Under the pieces are notes generated by a model, which worked only from the letters and a program-made list of their open reading frames with translations, did not search any database and was not told the DNA's origin. A stretch of DNA of 64,000 nt from Vairimorpha ceranae. Taxonomy: Eukaryota > Microsporidia > Nosematidae. The translations under genes and the position numbers were made by a program. Positions 1 through 9,454 of this stretch are shown here, piece after piece. The stretch's first letter is position 1. Every line of letters starts with the position of its first letter. The DNA lies in NCBI RefSeq assembly GCF_000988165.1, contig NW_020169300.1, positions 62,001 to 126,000 on the forward strand. The letters are read 5' to 3'.

Positions 1-656
1 TCCCATAAAATTAGATGAATAAGAAAATTATTTTAAAGTTCAGTTTTATGTAATTTTCATATTTAGGTTTAATTGCAATTAAAATAAATGTTATAAGTAA
101 TTTGTTCTTCTTTATATTTCTCCAATAAACATCTTACAAATTTTTGTGATCATCATTTTTATCTGTGACTTTAAATATTTTTCTGTATTTTAAACAGCAT
201 ATTGAACTTTACAACTTCGTTTAAGCATTTAGTAACTTATCTTTATAGTATATTTTAATTAAATAGTATAATAAATTATATTAAATTTAACTTGACAATT
301 TTATTAATATTGAATATAGTTGTAATTTAAATACCTAAAAATTAACTTTATAGCGTCTTGTGTGAAGGCTATATTAAAAAAAAAATTAATATTTTTTTAA
401 TAAACATGGCATTAGACAACTCCACCAGCCTGTTTTTTAGATTTAAAAAAGCTTTATAAAAAATTTCTGCACTTACACTACAAGCTAAAGTTAATGCAAA
501 ATATTTTTAAAACATAGTTATCTAGCAATTGCAAAAAATTAAATGATTTTTAAATACATTAAAAATTCTCAAATTATTACTTTATTTTAGTTTTTATGTT
601 GCCTTAAAAATATGAAAAATATTAAATAACATAATAATTGAAAATGTCGGGATTGA
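1..656. other. AT-rich intergenic stretch before tRNA-Pro
   Basis: No open frame with a microsporidian-style start and no RNA gene is visible. The sequence is almost entirely A/T with homopolymer runs. A gene ending outside the window could have its flank here, but nothing in the sequence shows it. Confidence 0.6.
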
Positions 657-728
657 GGCCCGGTAGTCTAGCGGTATGATATCTGCTTTGGGAGCAGAAG
701 GTCCCGGGTTCGATCCCCGGCCGGGCCC
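657..728 (+). tRNA. tRNA-Pro (anticodon UGG)
   Basis: A complete 72-base cloverleaf without CCA or intron. The acceptor arm GGCCCGG (657-663) pairs with CCGGGCC (721-727), with discriminator C at 728. The anticodon stem TCTGC/GCAGA (682-686 with 694-698) encloses a loop with anticodon TGG at 689-691, which reads proline CCA codons. The T arm is CCGGG-TTCGATC-CCCGG (704-720), which holds a good B box. The high GC content stands out sharply from the AT-rich flanks. A T-rich tract follows within about 10 bases and would serve as a Pol III terminator. Confidence 0.97.
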
Positions 729-837
729 GTTTATCTTTTTTATTTTTAAACAATTAAAGCATTATTTATAATTAAATTTTGCCTATACAGCAAAATTGTA
801 TAGTTCAAAAATACAAAATAATTACTATAACCTTTAA

Positions 838-1362
838 TTAATTTACTATCCTTCCTACTAATATTTTATATATCCTCTCAAATGTTTGCTTAACATAAAT
901 ATCAGTCTCTTCATTATTAAATTTGACAAATTCAAAGTGGTCGTGGATATTTCCAGTAAACATTTGCTTAACAGTATCTAGTTCAGGATTATCAAGGTAT
1001 GATCCTCTACAAAGAACTGTAACAATATCATTTTTAGTTCTTACTTCAGATTCCTCAACATATTCTCGTATTGCACCAATCGATTCTTTACTATCCGCAT
1101 CCATAGAGTAAATAACTGCTGATTCAACAGAAGAATGCAATCCAATAAGAGTTTTTATCATTGGAGTAATAATATGAGCATGAATGATTAATTCTATGTC
1201 ATAAAAAGTAATAACATATTCAGAAAACTTAGTAAGCTTTATTTCTTTATCAAACCCCGATACAATATGAACAAGTACATTCTTAATATCTTCTTCCAAT
1301 CCTACAACTGAGATAATATATTTTGGAATATCTTTTTGCAAACAAGAACAAATATTTCCCAT
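838..1362 (-). CDS. ARF-like protein with degenerate GTP-binding motifs
   Basis: The frame is open further upstream, but the start is set at the ATG at 1362 because TACCCTTA directly precedes it and it gives the N terminus MGNICSC, a classic myristoylation signal (Gly2) with cysteines at 5 and 7 that could be palmitoylated. The 174 residues match the ARF size (about 180) and follow the ARF order: a strand ending in VGL at 20-22, the D-x-x slot at FYDIEL, a VIYSMDADSKESI stretch equivalent to the ARF VVDSNDRERI region, and a C-terminal amphipathic helix. The nucleotide motifs are lost: the P-loop GLDAAGKT slot reads GLEEDIKN, the WDVGGQ slot reads YDIELI, and the NKQD slot lacks the Asn-Lys pair. 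I infer a membrane-anchored pseudo-GTPase of the ARF/ARL family. An unrelated myristoylated protein is the alternative. Confidence 0.6.
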   Translation of the reverse strand: MGNICSCLQKDIPKYIISVVGLEEDIKNVLVHIVSGFDKEIKLTKFSEYVITFYDIELIIHAHIITPMIKTLIGLHSSVESAVIYSMDADSKESIGAIREYVEESEVRTKNDIVTVLCRGSYLDNPELDTVKQMFTGNIHDHFEFVKFNNEETDIYVKQTFERIYKILVGRIVN

Positions 1363-2384
1363 TAAGGGTAAAAATATTAACGAAATAAAAGCATAAATTA
1401 AAATAAATACAACACTGTGTAAAAATGCAATAGATATTTGACTCAATGTTTATAAAAGATTTGTGTAAACAAATATAACGAATAAATTTTATTTAAGACA
1501 TATTTTATTTTTGTAAAAACGTAAGTTTGCAAAATTTACATCAAATTTATTCAAAATAAATTCCTTATTCATAAACACAAAACTAAGAAATTTACGAATT
1601 TATGTTAACAGTTTTAACTAATAGTTTTATTTATTAAGCGTGTTAAATGCTTTATTCAAGTCGTTTTTTTTATTCTAAACATATCCATATTTAGGTTAGT
1701 ATAAAAAAATTATTCTAAATAAATTTTGTATTGTAATTTTTACCAACTAATACATTTCATATTGTAAGAACTTTAATTTTTTGTTTGCCTTTAGTTCAAA
1801 ACTACATTTTTTTATTAATCGTATTTAAATTTTTATAATAAAAATTAAAGTTAGTAATTGATGCATCTAAAGCTATAGGATTGTATTTTTAAACTGAATG
1901 ATGGTTTTTAAGAAAAATTAATATGTAAATATTTTTTTGTACAAATACTGCATTCTAACTTTAAATGTTAACATTATAAATATAATAAGCTATTAGCGTA
2001 TCATATCTTTCTTTTTAAACACCAAAAAATAAAATATTTTTTACTAGAAATAAATAATATTTAAATTACTTTTGTTTTAATAGAATAAGAAATTTATATT
2101 ATTTAAATTTATGTTTTAAAGATTTTAAACTTTGTAAATTTTCTAAATTTACAATATTAAAGAATGAATTGTAAAATTACAAGAATAATCAAGATATTAA
2201 GACAATTTTAACTTATAAAAATTATTGTATTTATTACCTTTTTAGATTTAAGAAACAAAATCACAGTAAATTATTAAAATAAATACATTAGATAAATCTA
2301 TATAATATTCACTTCATTCTTAAAAACCTGGTCAAGTAAAAATGTCTTAAAAAATATTTTTTAACTATGAATTATTAAATGTCA
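1363..2384. other. AT-rich intergenic stretch
   Basis: About 1 kb without a convincing gene. It lies between the 5' end of the ARF-like gene and the 3' end of the next minus-strand gene. A TGTAAACAAA motif, which matches the forkhead consensus, sits about 90 bases upstream of the ARF-like start (around 1465). It may be chance in such AT-rich DNA. Confidence 0.5.
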
Positions 2385-3134
2385 CTATTTTCTAAATGTA
2401 ATAATTCCTCTCTCTTTATCGTAACTAACAATCCCATTGTTTGTCATTCCATATACAATCTTAAGTAAAGTTACTTGATCTAGTTTGTATTTTCTCTCAA
2501 TATCTTCTATTTTTAATGTATATTGACATATTAAATCCAAAAATAATTTAGCCAATAAATTATTACTTCTCTCCATTTGACGAATTAACGCGCATTTTTC
2601 GATAATTTTTTCGTATTTATCGTTTTTTTTTACGAAATAAAACATATTTAGAATATTTTTATTAACAGGCTCCTGATTTATAAAAGCGTATGCCTGATTG
2701 AGTAAATGATAATGTTTTGTTTCGAACTGCTTATCATTAAAAGCATGGTTTAAAGAAAGCAATTCGGTTTCTAAATCTTGTTTTTTTAAAGATGAAATTT
2801 CATCGTATTCAACTTTTATATTCGCAAGTGATATCTCTAAAACGTCGCATTCTTTTTCTAATTTTTTAAGATTATTAATCCTGTCAACTGATTCTATTAA
2901 TTCTTCAAGGAGAATAACGGTTTGATTGTTGTTAAGTTTAAATAGCACTTCTTTGATTTGTAGAAGTTCACACTTCTCACCCTTTTTTAAACTTAAAGGA
3001 GGAAAATCTATGAAATCTAATATGTTTTTTATATCACTATGAGATAAATTTGTTAAATCATGTAGAGGTGGTATATCTTTTAAACTAGTAACCTCAATTT
3101 TTGGGTACTGATTGTTAGGCGAAGAAGTTGACAT
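2385..3134 (-). CDS. Hypothetical coiled-coil protein with a possible C-terminal winged helix
   Basis: Predicted 249 residues from the ATG at 3134, which follows TACCCTTTC; the longer frame has only a non-ATG start. I do not recognise the protein. The N terminus is polar and proline-containing. Residues about 70-125 are leucine/lysine/glutamate-rich with coiled-coil character. The last 45 residues (YTLKIEDIERKYKLDQ and following) read as helix-helix-strand, like a small winged helix ending in a beta hairpin. No signal peptide or membrane segment is seen. The gene lies 233 bases downstream of eIF2 gamma on the same strand. A nuclear or kinetochore/replication role is possible but unsupported. 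Confidence 0.75.
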   Translation of the reverse strand: MSTSSPNNQYPKIEVTSLKDIPPLHDLTNLSHSDIKNILDFIDFPPLSLKKGEKCELLQIKEVLFKLNNNQTVILLEELIESVDRINNLKKLEKECDVLEISLANIKVEYDEISSLKKQDLETELLSLNHAFNDKQFETKHYHLLNQAYAFINQEPVNKNILNMFYFVKKNDKYEKIIEKCALIRQMERSNNLLAKLFLDLICQYTLKIEDIERKYKLDQVTLLKIVYGMTNNGIVSYDKERGIITFRK

Positions 3135-3367
3135 GAAAGGGTAAAATTTAAAAATACTCTGAAAAGTGTACAATTTTTTATACAATTCTATAAAAAGTGA
3201 AATATTTTAAAGAACAAAGATAACTAAACTTTAATTTATAGTCATATAATAAAATAAAAGGGTTGTTGTAAGTTAAACAAAATCGAAATAAAAAATTCTG
3301 TTTATTTTTATAACGCTATAAAACAAAAAGAACGCGATTTAAAAAGTTATTTATCAAAAACATTTAT

Positions 3368-4654
3368 TTAGTAATAAGTTGGTTCAATTTCATCTCCTTC
3401 TAAAATTATTCCGTGTCCTATAAGTCGCCAATGATTGTTAATCTTTCGACTTATAGCAATTCTTTCATTTAAATCACAGCACGTAGGTTTAATAAGTTCA
3501 AAAAAAGCGTTATTCTTTTCAACGCTTTTAATAATCCCGCCCGTTATTGTACTACCGATATTTAACTGCAAATGTTCACCAACTTTCAAATCTTGTTTGT
3601 CCTGCGACATAATTTTCTGAAATAATTCGTAATTTACCATTATTTCTGTTCTTATAGGTGGCAGAGATCCTAAAAGTCCCATTACTTGTCCAACAAGTCT
3701 ATCTGATTTGCAAAAACTAGGATCAATTTTAGTTCCTACACCAATAAGACCACCAGGATAGGCTTTTGTTAATTTGTTATTTTCAGCTTTTAGTGATAGT
3801 ATTTTTGAAATAAAAGGACGACATATAAACTTTTTATCTATTTTAGTAATATGCCCTGGTCTAATTTCTACCTCGTCGCCTACATTTAGCACACCTTTCA
3901 CTAAGCTGCCGCCTATAACACCTCCACATAATTCTTCAATAGTAGCACCAGGTCGATTAACATCAAAACTCCTAATAATAATCATTTTTGGATTATCAGA
4001 ATCATTACGTTGTGGCTGCGGGATGTAATTTACAATATAATCTAAAATGGCTGATACATTTACTCCTAACTGTGCAGCGGTAGGTATAATAGGACCAGAT
4101 GCCTTAGATTTGGTCAAAAATTCCTGTATTTGATCATGTTGTTCTAGTGCTTGTTCCCGAGAAATCAAATCTATTTTATTTTGCACAATAATAATTTTTT
4201 TTAGATTCATAACTTCTACCGCACAAAGATGTTCAGTTGTTTGCGGTTGTGGACACGGCTCATTAGCTGCTATTAGTAACAGAGCTGCGTCCATAATAGC
4301 CGTACCACTTAACATAGTGGCCATTAATACGTCGTGACCAGGACAATCTACAAAAGATACATGTCTTACAAGAAGAAGTGTACCATTGCAAGATTTACAT
4401 TTTTTATCTAAAGGTGCGGCAGAACCAAATGCTTGATAGCAATCCGGTCTTTTACATGTTCCTTGGCATTTGTAAATTTTAGCATTAGCGTATCCAAGTT
4501 TTATGGTAATATTTCTTTCCAGTTCTGCTTTAAATTTTATTGTTGAAACACCACTAATTGCCTGAACTAGAGTAGATTTTCCGTGTGCTACATGTCCAAT
4601 AGTTCCTATATTTACAGTGGCTTGATTTTTTATTATTTCTAAATCGTTGTTCAT
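3368..4654 (-). CDS. GCD11: Translation initiation factor eIF2 subunit gamma
   Basis: A 428-residue cytosolic GTPase that is the core subunit of eIF2 and holds initiator Met-tRNA in the ternary complex. Seen in sequence: G1 motif GHVAHGKST (20-28), DCPGHD (G3), NKID (G4), and between G1 and G3 the zinc-ribbon-like cysteine set of eIF2 gamma (CQGTC...PDC...CKSC). Domains 2 and 3 follow with the family motifs RSFDVNRPG, GGVIGGSL and GLLGSLPPI. It is shorter than yeast (527) mainly at the N terminus, which fits microsporidian compaction. The start is the ATG at 4654, preceded by CTCCCTT. The closest alternative, eEF1A or SelB, is excluded by the zinc ribbon and the domain 2 motifs. Confidence 0.96.
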   Translation of the reverse strand: MNNDLEIIKNQATVNIGTIGHVAHGKSTLVQAISGVSTIKFKAELERNITIKLGYANAKIYKCQGTCKRPDCYQAFGSAAPLDKKCKSCNGTLLLVRHVSFVDCPGHDVLMATMLSGTAIMDAALLLIAANEPCPQPQTTEHLCAVEVMNLKKIIIVQNKIDLISREQALEQHDQIQEFLTKSKASGPIIPTAAQLGVNVSAILDYIVNYIPQPQRNDSDNPKMIIIRSFDVNRPGATIEELCGGVIGGSLVKGVLNVGDEVEIRPGHITKIDKKFICRPFISKILSLKAENNKLTKAYPGGLIGVGTKIDPSFCKSDRLVGQVMGLLGSLPPIRTEIMVNYELFQKIMSQDKQDLKVGEHLQLNIGSTITGGIIKSVEKNNAFFELIKPTCCDLNERIAISRKINNHWRLIGHGIILEGDEIEPTYY

Positions 4655-5118
4655 AAGGGAGAAAAAATAACAGTAAAAAGAAAATTAAAATATTTCAATT
4701 TACAATATGTAAGCTTTTACTAAACTATTATATTTTAATGTTAGTAACAAAACCGTCATGATTTTTAATGTTAGTAATAAAAATGTCATGATTTTTAACG
4801 TCAGTAATAAAAATGTAAATAATGTAAAATTTTCATACTAAAAAAAAAGAATTTTTTACTGCAAATGTTTTGAGTTTTTAATAAGCTATCGAACACTTTA
4901 TTTATTTAGTATTTAAATCTATTTTCATTTCTATCAAAAATTAACACCTCTTTTAAAATTATTTTACAATGAATAAGTTATTCGTACAGTTTATAATTTA
5001 ATTTGCTTATAAAGATTATTTGTATATTTTATTTGTTATAATATTCATATATAAAAAAATAGGTTAGTTATAATATTTATATATTAAATTTGTTGTTAAT
5101 AAGTTTATTATTCATTTA
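4655..5118. other. Intergenic, divergent promoters, with a 30-bp tandem repeat
   Basis: This holds the 5' flanks of eIF2 gamma (minus) and a homeobox gene (plus). Three direct repeats of about 30 bases occupy 4737-4818 and are listed separately. Otherwise I see only A/T-rich sequence. Confidence 0.55.
4737..4818. repeat. Three-copy 30-bp tandem repeat
   Basis: Units begin at 4737, 4767 and 4797. The shared core is AATGTTAGTAAYAAAAAYGT followed by CATGATTTTT in the first two copies. The third copy is cut short after about 22 bases. The repeat lies about 80 bases upstream of the eIF2 gamma start, so it could sit in its promoter. The function is unknown. Confidence 0.9.
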
Positions 5119-5598
5119 ATGCATAAATATATGAAAAAAAATGAGTTACATAAAAATGCATTATACGATTCAGAAGATGACTCTCAACTTATCTTTAAAA
5201 ACTATACAAAAGAACAATATTTGAATAGCCATACAAAAGAACAACATTTTAATAAATATACACAGAACTTACAAAAAATAAACAGTAATAATATTCAAAA
5301 AAATAAATCATTTTACACAAATCTAAGTTGTCCTGTTCTGACACAACAAGAAATTAATCTTCTAGAAAGAGAATTTATTCTTAGGAGACTAAAATTTAAT
5401 AAATCTAACGTAAGAAAACTTGCTAAAGATCTTGGACTGCCTCATAAAAAAAGTATAAACTATTTTATGTCGAAAGTTAGAAATGCGGGAGAAGAGCTTA
5501 ATAGTGAAAAATACATAAGAGATATTAAAAATATTATGAATAGCATTAATAAGTCATGGAATAAATTTGTAGATGGATGTTATAGATACAATATGTAA
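5119..5598 (+). CDS. Divergent homeobox protein
   Basis: A 159-residue protein with a C-terminal homeodomain at about 72-125: LTQQEINLLEREF (helix 1), then RKLAKDLGL (helix 2) and INYFMSKVRN (helix 3). The fold positions (Leu16, Phe20, Leu40, the aromatic pair at 48-49) are kept, although position 48 is Tyr instead of Trp. The invariant Asn51 position reads Ser, so DNA contacts may be altered. The N-terminal 65 residues are Asn/Lys/Gln-rich and contain a YTKEQ-x-x-N repeat (about 29-46). The start is uncertain: ATG at 5119 or the ATG four codons later. No CCC signal precedes either. Microsporidia are known to encode many such divergent homeodomain proteins. Confidence 0.8.
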   Translation: MHKYMKKNELHKNALYDSEDDSQLIFKNYTKEQYLNSHTKEQHFNKYTQNLQKINSNNIQKNKSFYTNLSCPVLTQQEINLLEREFILRRLKFNKSNVRKLAKDLGLPHKKSINYFMSKVRNAGEELNSEKYIRDIKNIMNSINKSWNKFVDGCYRYNM

Positions 5599-5846
5599 TA
5601 ATATTTTATATACAGACAATATTTTAAAATGTATATTGTAAATTAAAATACATTTATAAAGTGTATAAAAAATAAGCTTCTTTATCACTATTCACTCACA
5701 TCATAATTAATAACATAAGACATTTTATTTATTTCACCCAATTAATTTGAAAAATATGTGGGTGTTTAAATAATCTGATGAACGGAAGTTTCTCCAATAA
5801 GAATCAATCAATAAACAAATAAATTATTATTATATTTATTTCACCC

Positions 5847-7058
5847 ATGGTAGACTTAAATATAATAATAGATTACATTAGACAGTTAAAATCAATACAC
5901 AAACAACATTTATACAATTCACCAGTATTGGCAACATCTATTATAAAAATATTTGATGATTCTACCATTCGTCTTATATACGATCTTTTACTTACTGCAC
6001 CATCAATCAAATCACTACAAAAAAATGAAGAGATAAAAAATTCGTTAAAAACTTTACTAAAAATATCTTTAATTTATAAAAAAGGTACTAATATTTTTAT
6101 TGATAACATTTTTAGAAATGCATTTCTTACAGGAATAGAACTTAATAATTTGAATGAATACTATGAAATATTAGAACCTATAAAATGTACGGTAAGTAAA
6201 AATACAAAATTTGAAGAAATACTAAAATTTCTTGTTACTAAAAATAATGTTAATCACGCACCTGGTGTAGTAAATGTACTAAAGTTTAGTAATCTAATAG
6301 ATAATAATTATGATATAACAAATAAAGGCTTTGAATTCTTACTAAAGCCAAGATATGACCAATACTGGTTTTTAATTATTGCTGCATTAAAATTTTATTG
6401 TGTAGACGAAATACTACAAATATCAAATTTTATGAGTATTATGGAGCTATCAAATATGTTACCGATTTACAAATACAAACTAAAAAAAGATGTAAACAAA
6501 AAATTTTATGATTTTTTAAGTTATTTAGGATTAATTAAATTGGAAAATGATATATTGACAATATATCACAATTTGTTTGTTAAAAGTGATACTAAAAAAT
6601 TAAGATTTATTTTATTAGAAACAAATTTTAAGTTGTATGCATATACATCATCTGTGTATGAAATGTCTATTATCCAATTATTTTCTAATATTTATTTAAA
6701 AATGCCAAATTTAATTAAAGCTAGTATAACTGAAGAGAGTTTATCTAATGCATTTTCTAAAGGTGTTACAAGTCAACAGATTATAAATTTCTTAAAATCT
6801 TATTCTCTTTTTGAAGACATTCCTGTAGCAATAATTAGTCAAATTATTATATGGGAGACAAAACGTAAGCGTATAAAAATATTCCCTGGATATTTATATT
6901 CCAATTTCTTAAATTTAATAGATTATCAAAAAGTAGTAAAATTCTGTTTATCCAACGATTGTATTATTGAGAAAGATGATGAAAAAAGAATGATTGTAAT
7001 TAAACCTGATTACAATGAAGTAGTAAAAAAGTTTGTTAAGCAGCAAATTAATAAATAA
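5847..7058 (+). CDS. TFB2: TFIIH core subunit p52/Tfb2
   Basis: A 403-residue nuclear protein. In TFIIH this subunit anchors and stimulates the XPB/Ssl2 helicase for promoter opening and nucleotide excision repair. Family features seen: the N-terminal LYNSPVLATSIIKIF and LIYDLLL segment, the central RPRYDQYWFL region (LKPRYDQYW, compare the family's RDTxxQLW), and the C-terminal XPB-binding module beginning IKIFPGYLYSNFL. Yeast Tfb2 has 513 residues, so this is a trimmed version. The start at 5847 follows TTTCACCC immediately. It is convergent with the next gene, with only 3 bases between the stops. Confidence 0.88.
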   Translation: MVDLNIIIDYIRQLKSIHKQHLYNSPVLATSIIKIFDDSTIRLIYDLLLTAPSIKSLQKNEEIKNSLKTLLKISLIYKKGTNIFIDNIFRNAFLTGIELNNLNEYYEILEPIKCTVSKNTKFEEILKFLVTKNNVNHAPGVVNVLKFSNLIDNNYDITNKGFEFLLKPRYDQYWFLIIAALKFYCVDEILQISNFMSIMELSNMLPIYKYKLKKDVNKKFYDFLSYLGLIKLENDILTIYHNLFVKSDTKKLRFILLETNFKLYAYTSSVYEMSIIQLFSNIYLKMPNLIKASITEESLSNAFSKGVTSQQIINFLKSYSLFEDIPVAIISQIIIWETKRKRIKIFPGYLYSNFLNLIDYQKVVKFCLSNDCIIEKDDEKRMIVIKPDYNEVVKKFVKQQINK

Positions 7059-7061
7059 TAA

Positions 7062-7592
7062 TCATTTTATTTTTATTAAATTTTGTCTAGCACAAGAAGA
7101 TTCAAATCCGCTTCGACTAATAAAATCCCTTATTTTAAATGATAGTTTACACCCATCACCTAATATTTCAATTGCTTCATTAAATTTAATATTCATGTTT
7201 GTAGAAAATAAGCCTTCTGTTTCTATCTCACTATTGTTGTACACTAAACATTTTGAATAATAAACATTGTTATCTGTTACAACCTTAAATTTATTTTCTT
7301 TTATAATATCACAGTCATCAAAATCGATGCTTAAAATATTTTCTGTTTTTACAGGAACCTTAAGATATTTTGTCTGTTCTCTTACGCGCTGTAAAAGATC
7401 TTCTTGATTTTTAACATTTTTTACGCCCACAACTTTATCATGTCCTTCAAAAAGTAAATCTTCTTCACACGATTTTGTAAGGACCACTTGATTATAATTT
7501 GATGTCTGTAGATAAATACTAGCCATGTACATCGAAAGATTATCGCCGATTAAAATAATATCATAAGTATTGTTTTTACTACAGTCTTCCAT
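7062..7592 (-). CDS. Thioredoxin-reductase-derived protein lacking the NADPH domain
   Basis: A 176-residue protein that resembles the two halves of the thioredoxin reductase FAD domain joined directly. The first part (YDIILIGDNLSMYMASIYL, then QEDLLQRVREQTKYL, then VKTENILSIDF, then FKVVTDNNVYYSKCLVYN) follows the enzyme's first FAD segment. It is followed at once by EGLFSTNMNIKFNEAIEIL and DGCKLSFKIRDFI, which align with the enzyme's last segment (G-[VL]-F-A-A-G-D...QAI...GC...A). The roughly 130-residue NADPH domain with the redox CxxC is absent. The FAD dinucleotide motif GxGxxG reads GDNLSM, and the late GD motif is lost. I infer a non-catalytic relic or repurposed protein. The start ATG follows TTACCCTCAC. 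Length of true enzymes: about 320. Confidence 0.68.
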   Translation of the reverse strand: MEDCSKNNTYDIILIGDNLSMYMASIYLQTSNYNQVVLTKSCEEDLLFEGHDKVVGVKNVKNQEDLLQRVREQTKYLKVPVKTENILSIDFDDCDIIKENKFKVVTDNNVYYSKCLVYNNSEIETEGLFSTNMNIKFNEAIEILGDGCKLSFKIRDFISRSGFESSCARQNLIKIK

Positions 7593-7641
7593 GTGAGGGT
7601 AAATTATTGTAGAAAATATAGATTGAGAGATTTTAACTAAT

Positions 7642-7714
7642 TAAAATAATATCAGAATATTTTTTATGTAAAGATAATAAAATAATATCAAAATATTTTT
7701 TTATGTATAGATAA
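7642..7714. repeat. 36-bp imperfect direct duplication
   Basis: The segment AAAATAATATCAGAATATTT and the following bases recur 36 bases later with about three changes. It sits between the thioredoxin-reductase-like gene and the phosducin-like gene, in the promoter side of the former. Confidence 0.75.
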
Positions 7715-7737
7715 ATCATTGTTAAAAATATATAAGT

Positions 7738-8184
7738 TTATTTAATAAATGAAATGGGTTTAAAAATATTACTGTCCTGTATTTTCTTCTTTAATTTTTT
7801 AGGATCGAACCTTTCATCGCCCATCCCTTCAAATCCAACAATTTGATCTACAAAAAATCCTTCTTTAAAAAATCCTAAAAATGGAAGTACTTCAATTTGT
7901 AGTTTACTTGTAATAACCGGACAGATGCTAGCTTTAATTTTATAAAATTTTATATTTTCAAAATCTTTATATATTTTGTTAAGTTCTTTATTCATAATTT
8001 TACAAGTTTCAAAAGTGTCTTCATAAAAATGAACTATCATTGTTTCATTATGTGTCATTTCTATAAGTTCTTTTTCAGTTTTTATTTCAGAAATTTCTTG
8101 TAGTAATTCTTTTATTCGCTGTGCTTTGTACTTTTCGTAAATTTCTTCGTCAATGGAAATATCATCGGGGTTCTGTATATTCAT
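7738..8184 (-). CDS. PLP1: Phosducin-like thioredoxin-fold protein (TXNDC9/Plp1 family)
   Basis: A 148-residue cytosolic protein. This family assists CCT-dependent folding of tubulin and actin. The N-terminal helix (EKYKAQRIKELLQEI) is followed by a thioredoxin fold: HFYEDTFETCKIMNKELN, then IKFYKIKAS, then the cis-Pro strand IEVLPFLGFFKEGFFVDQIV, then GFEGMGDERFD, a strongly conserved family signature. As usual in this family the CxxC active site is replaced by a single Cys (TFETCK). The start is the ATG at 8184, directly after TATACCCC; the longer frame would start on TTG. It is shorter than human TXNDC9 (226) at the N terminus. Confidence 0.9.
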   Translation of the reverse strand: MNIQNPDDISIDEEIYEKYKAQRIKELLQEISEIKTEKELIEMTHNETMIVHFYEDTFETCKIMNKELNKIYKDFENIKFYKIKASICPVITSKLQIEVLPFLGFFKEGFFVDQIVGFEGMGDERFDPKKLKKKIQDSNIFKPISFIK

Positions 8185-8491
8185 GGGGTATAAAACATAC
8201 AAAAAAACTTTAAAGAATAATTCTAACTTTTATAATAAAAACTTCATTTTTCTAAATTTATAGAACTTTATTGTCTTTGTTAGATAAAAACATGGGTTTA
8301 TTTATAAAAATTATTTAAAAGTGTTTCATTCAAATGTATTAAATTTGATAGGAACACAATAAACACTTCTTTAATTCCTGCAATCTTAAACTTTTTACTT
8401 CAAAATTTTATACGGTTGTTGTGTAAAACGAATAATAACAAATTAAATTAAAAATATTTTTTAAATATAAATTAATATATTAAACCTTTTA
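8185..8491. other. Short intergenic stretch
   Basis: Flanked by two minus-strand genes. No further open frame or repeat seen. Confidence 0.5.
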
Positions 8492-8800
8492 TTAAATAAA
8501 TATATCATCGTAAAAATAGAACATAATACTAGTAACGATTAGTAGACTATAACTTCCTGTCCAAAAAATAAAATCAGAATTAGTATGAACACCTATAAAA
8601 CTAAAAAGATAGTATAAATGAAATACAACAAATATAAGATTACTAAAGGATTTTAAATCATACCACATTTCTAGCAGAGGATTTATACCTAAAAATACAC
8701 AGACTATACCTGCTATGAAAAAACATACGGTTATAAATATTGAGATAGTAGTCCACTTCTTTTTTCTATAAGTAACATTCACCCTACTTCCTTCTTCCAT
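8492..8800 (-). CDS. Small three-pass membrane protein, unknown
   Basis: 102 residues with a short basic N terminus (VTYRKKKW) and hydrophobic segments at about 17-39, 51-71 and 77-97, ending in the acidic FYDDIFI. I do not recognise it. The first segment and the terminal YDD recall TMEM230-like proteins, but the match is too weak to name. No CCC run lies upstream of the ATG at 8800; a GGG run occurs just inside the coding region. The coding quality is reasonable and there are no competing frames. Confidence 0.65.
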   Translation of the reverse strand: MEEGSRVNVTYRKKKWTTISIFITVCFFIAGIVCVFLGINPLLEMWYDLKSFSNLIFVVFHLYYLFSFIGVHTNSDFIFWTGSYSLLIVTSIMFYFYDDIFI

Positions 8801-8863
8801 ATCTTTGTTTATTTTATTTTTATAAGTAAGAAACTTAAAACGTATTTAAAACTTGTAAATTAC

Positions 8864-9049
8864 AAAATTAAAAAAGCGATTGGAAGGCAATTTTTTAAAA
8901 AATCGAGCAAAACCATAACGGACCATAAAGCACAACATGTTACATATACTTATTTGAAATTAAAAAAAGCAGTTGGAAGAAAATTTTTTAAAAACTCGAG
9001 TAACACCATCACGGACCATAAAGCACAACATGTTACATATACTCATTTA
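8864..9049. repeat. 93-bp tandem duplication
   Basis: Two copies, about 8864-8956 and 8957-9049. The core ACGGACCATAAAGCACAACA at 8918 recurs at 9011, exactly 93 bases later. Differences are confined to roughly ten positions, mainly around TCGAGCAAAACC versus TCGAGTAACACC. It is locally GC-richer than its flanks. It lies upstream of the small membrane protein gene (minus strand), so it could carry promoter elements. Confidence 0.92.
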
Positions 9050-9454
9050 AAATTAAATTTTTTATTGCAATTAGTATCATATCTTTTCTTTGTTAAAAAC
9101 GTTAATTATTTGTGTCAATATTTTTTTAAATTAAATGTTTGCATCCTTTATTTTCTGTAAAGTTTAATATAGTTTTAATTAGCCAATAATATTGTGACAT
9201 TGAAGACATTGGATTGAAAACAGATTTATGGCTACAACAATTTATTTAAAAGTTACGTAAAAAAATAAAAATTAACAAAAAATTTAATTTTTTGATGAAA
9301 GATAAAAATTTTTGTTAAAAGATATATTTAAAGTGTAAATAAAAAAACCTAAAAAATTCTATTTTTATTCTTTTTTATTTCTTTATAAGAAATTGAAATC
9401 ACTATAAAATTGTGTACTTAAGACAACATTTCAAAAATAAGAAATTATAAAAAT

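Noticed and set aside
8492..8800. TMEM230 homologue
   Set aside because: Only the first hydrophobic segment and a terminal YDD are alike; three rather than two membrane segments are predicted.
8954..9160. 68-codon frame over the second copy of the 93-bp duplication
   Set aside because: It begins on TTG, its first-copy counterpart is broken by a stop, and it has no start signal.
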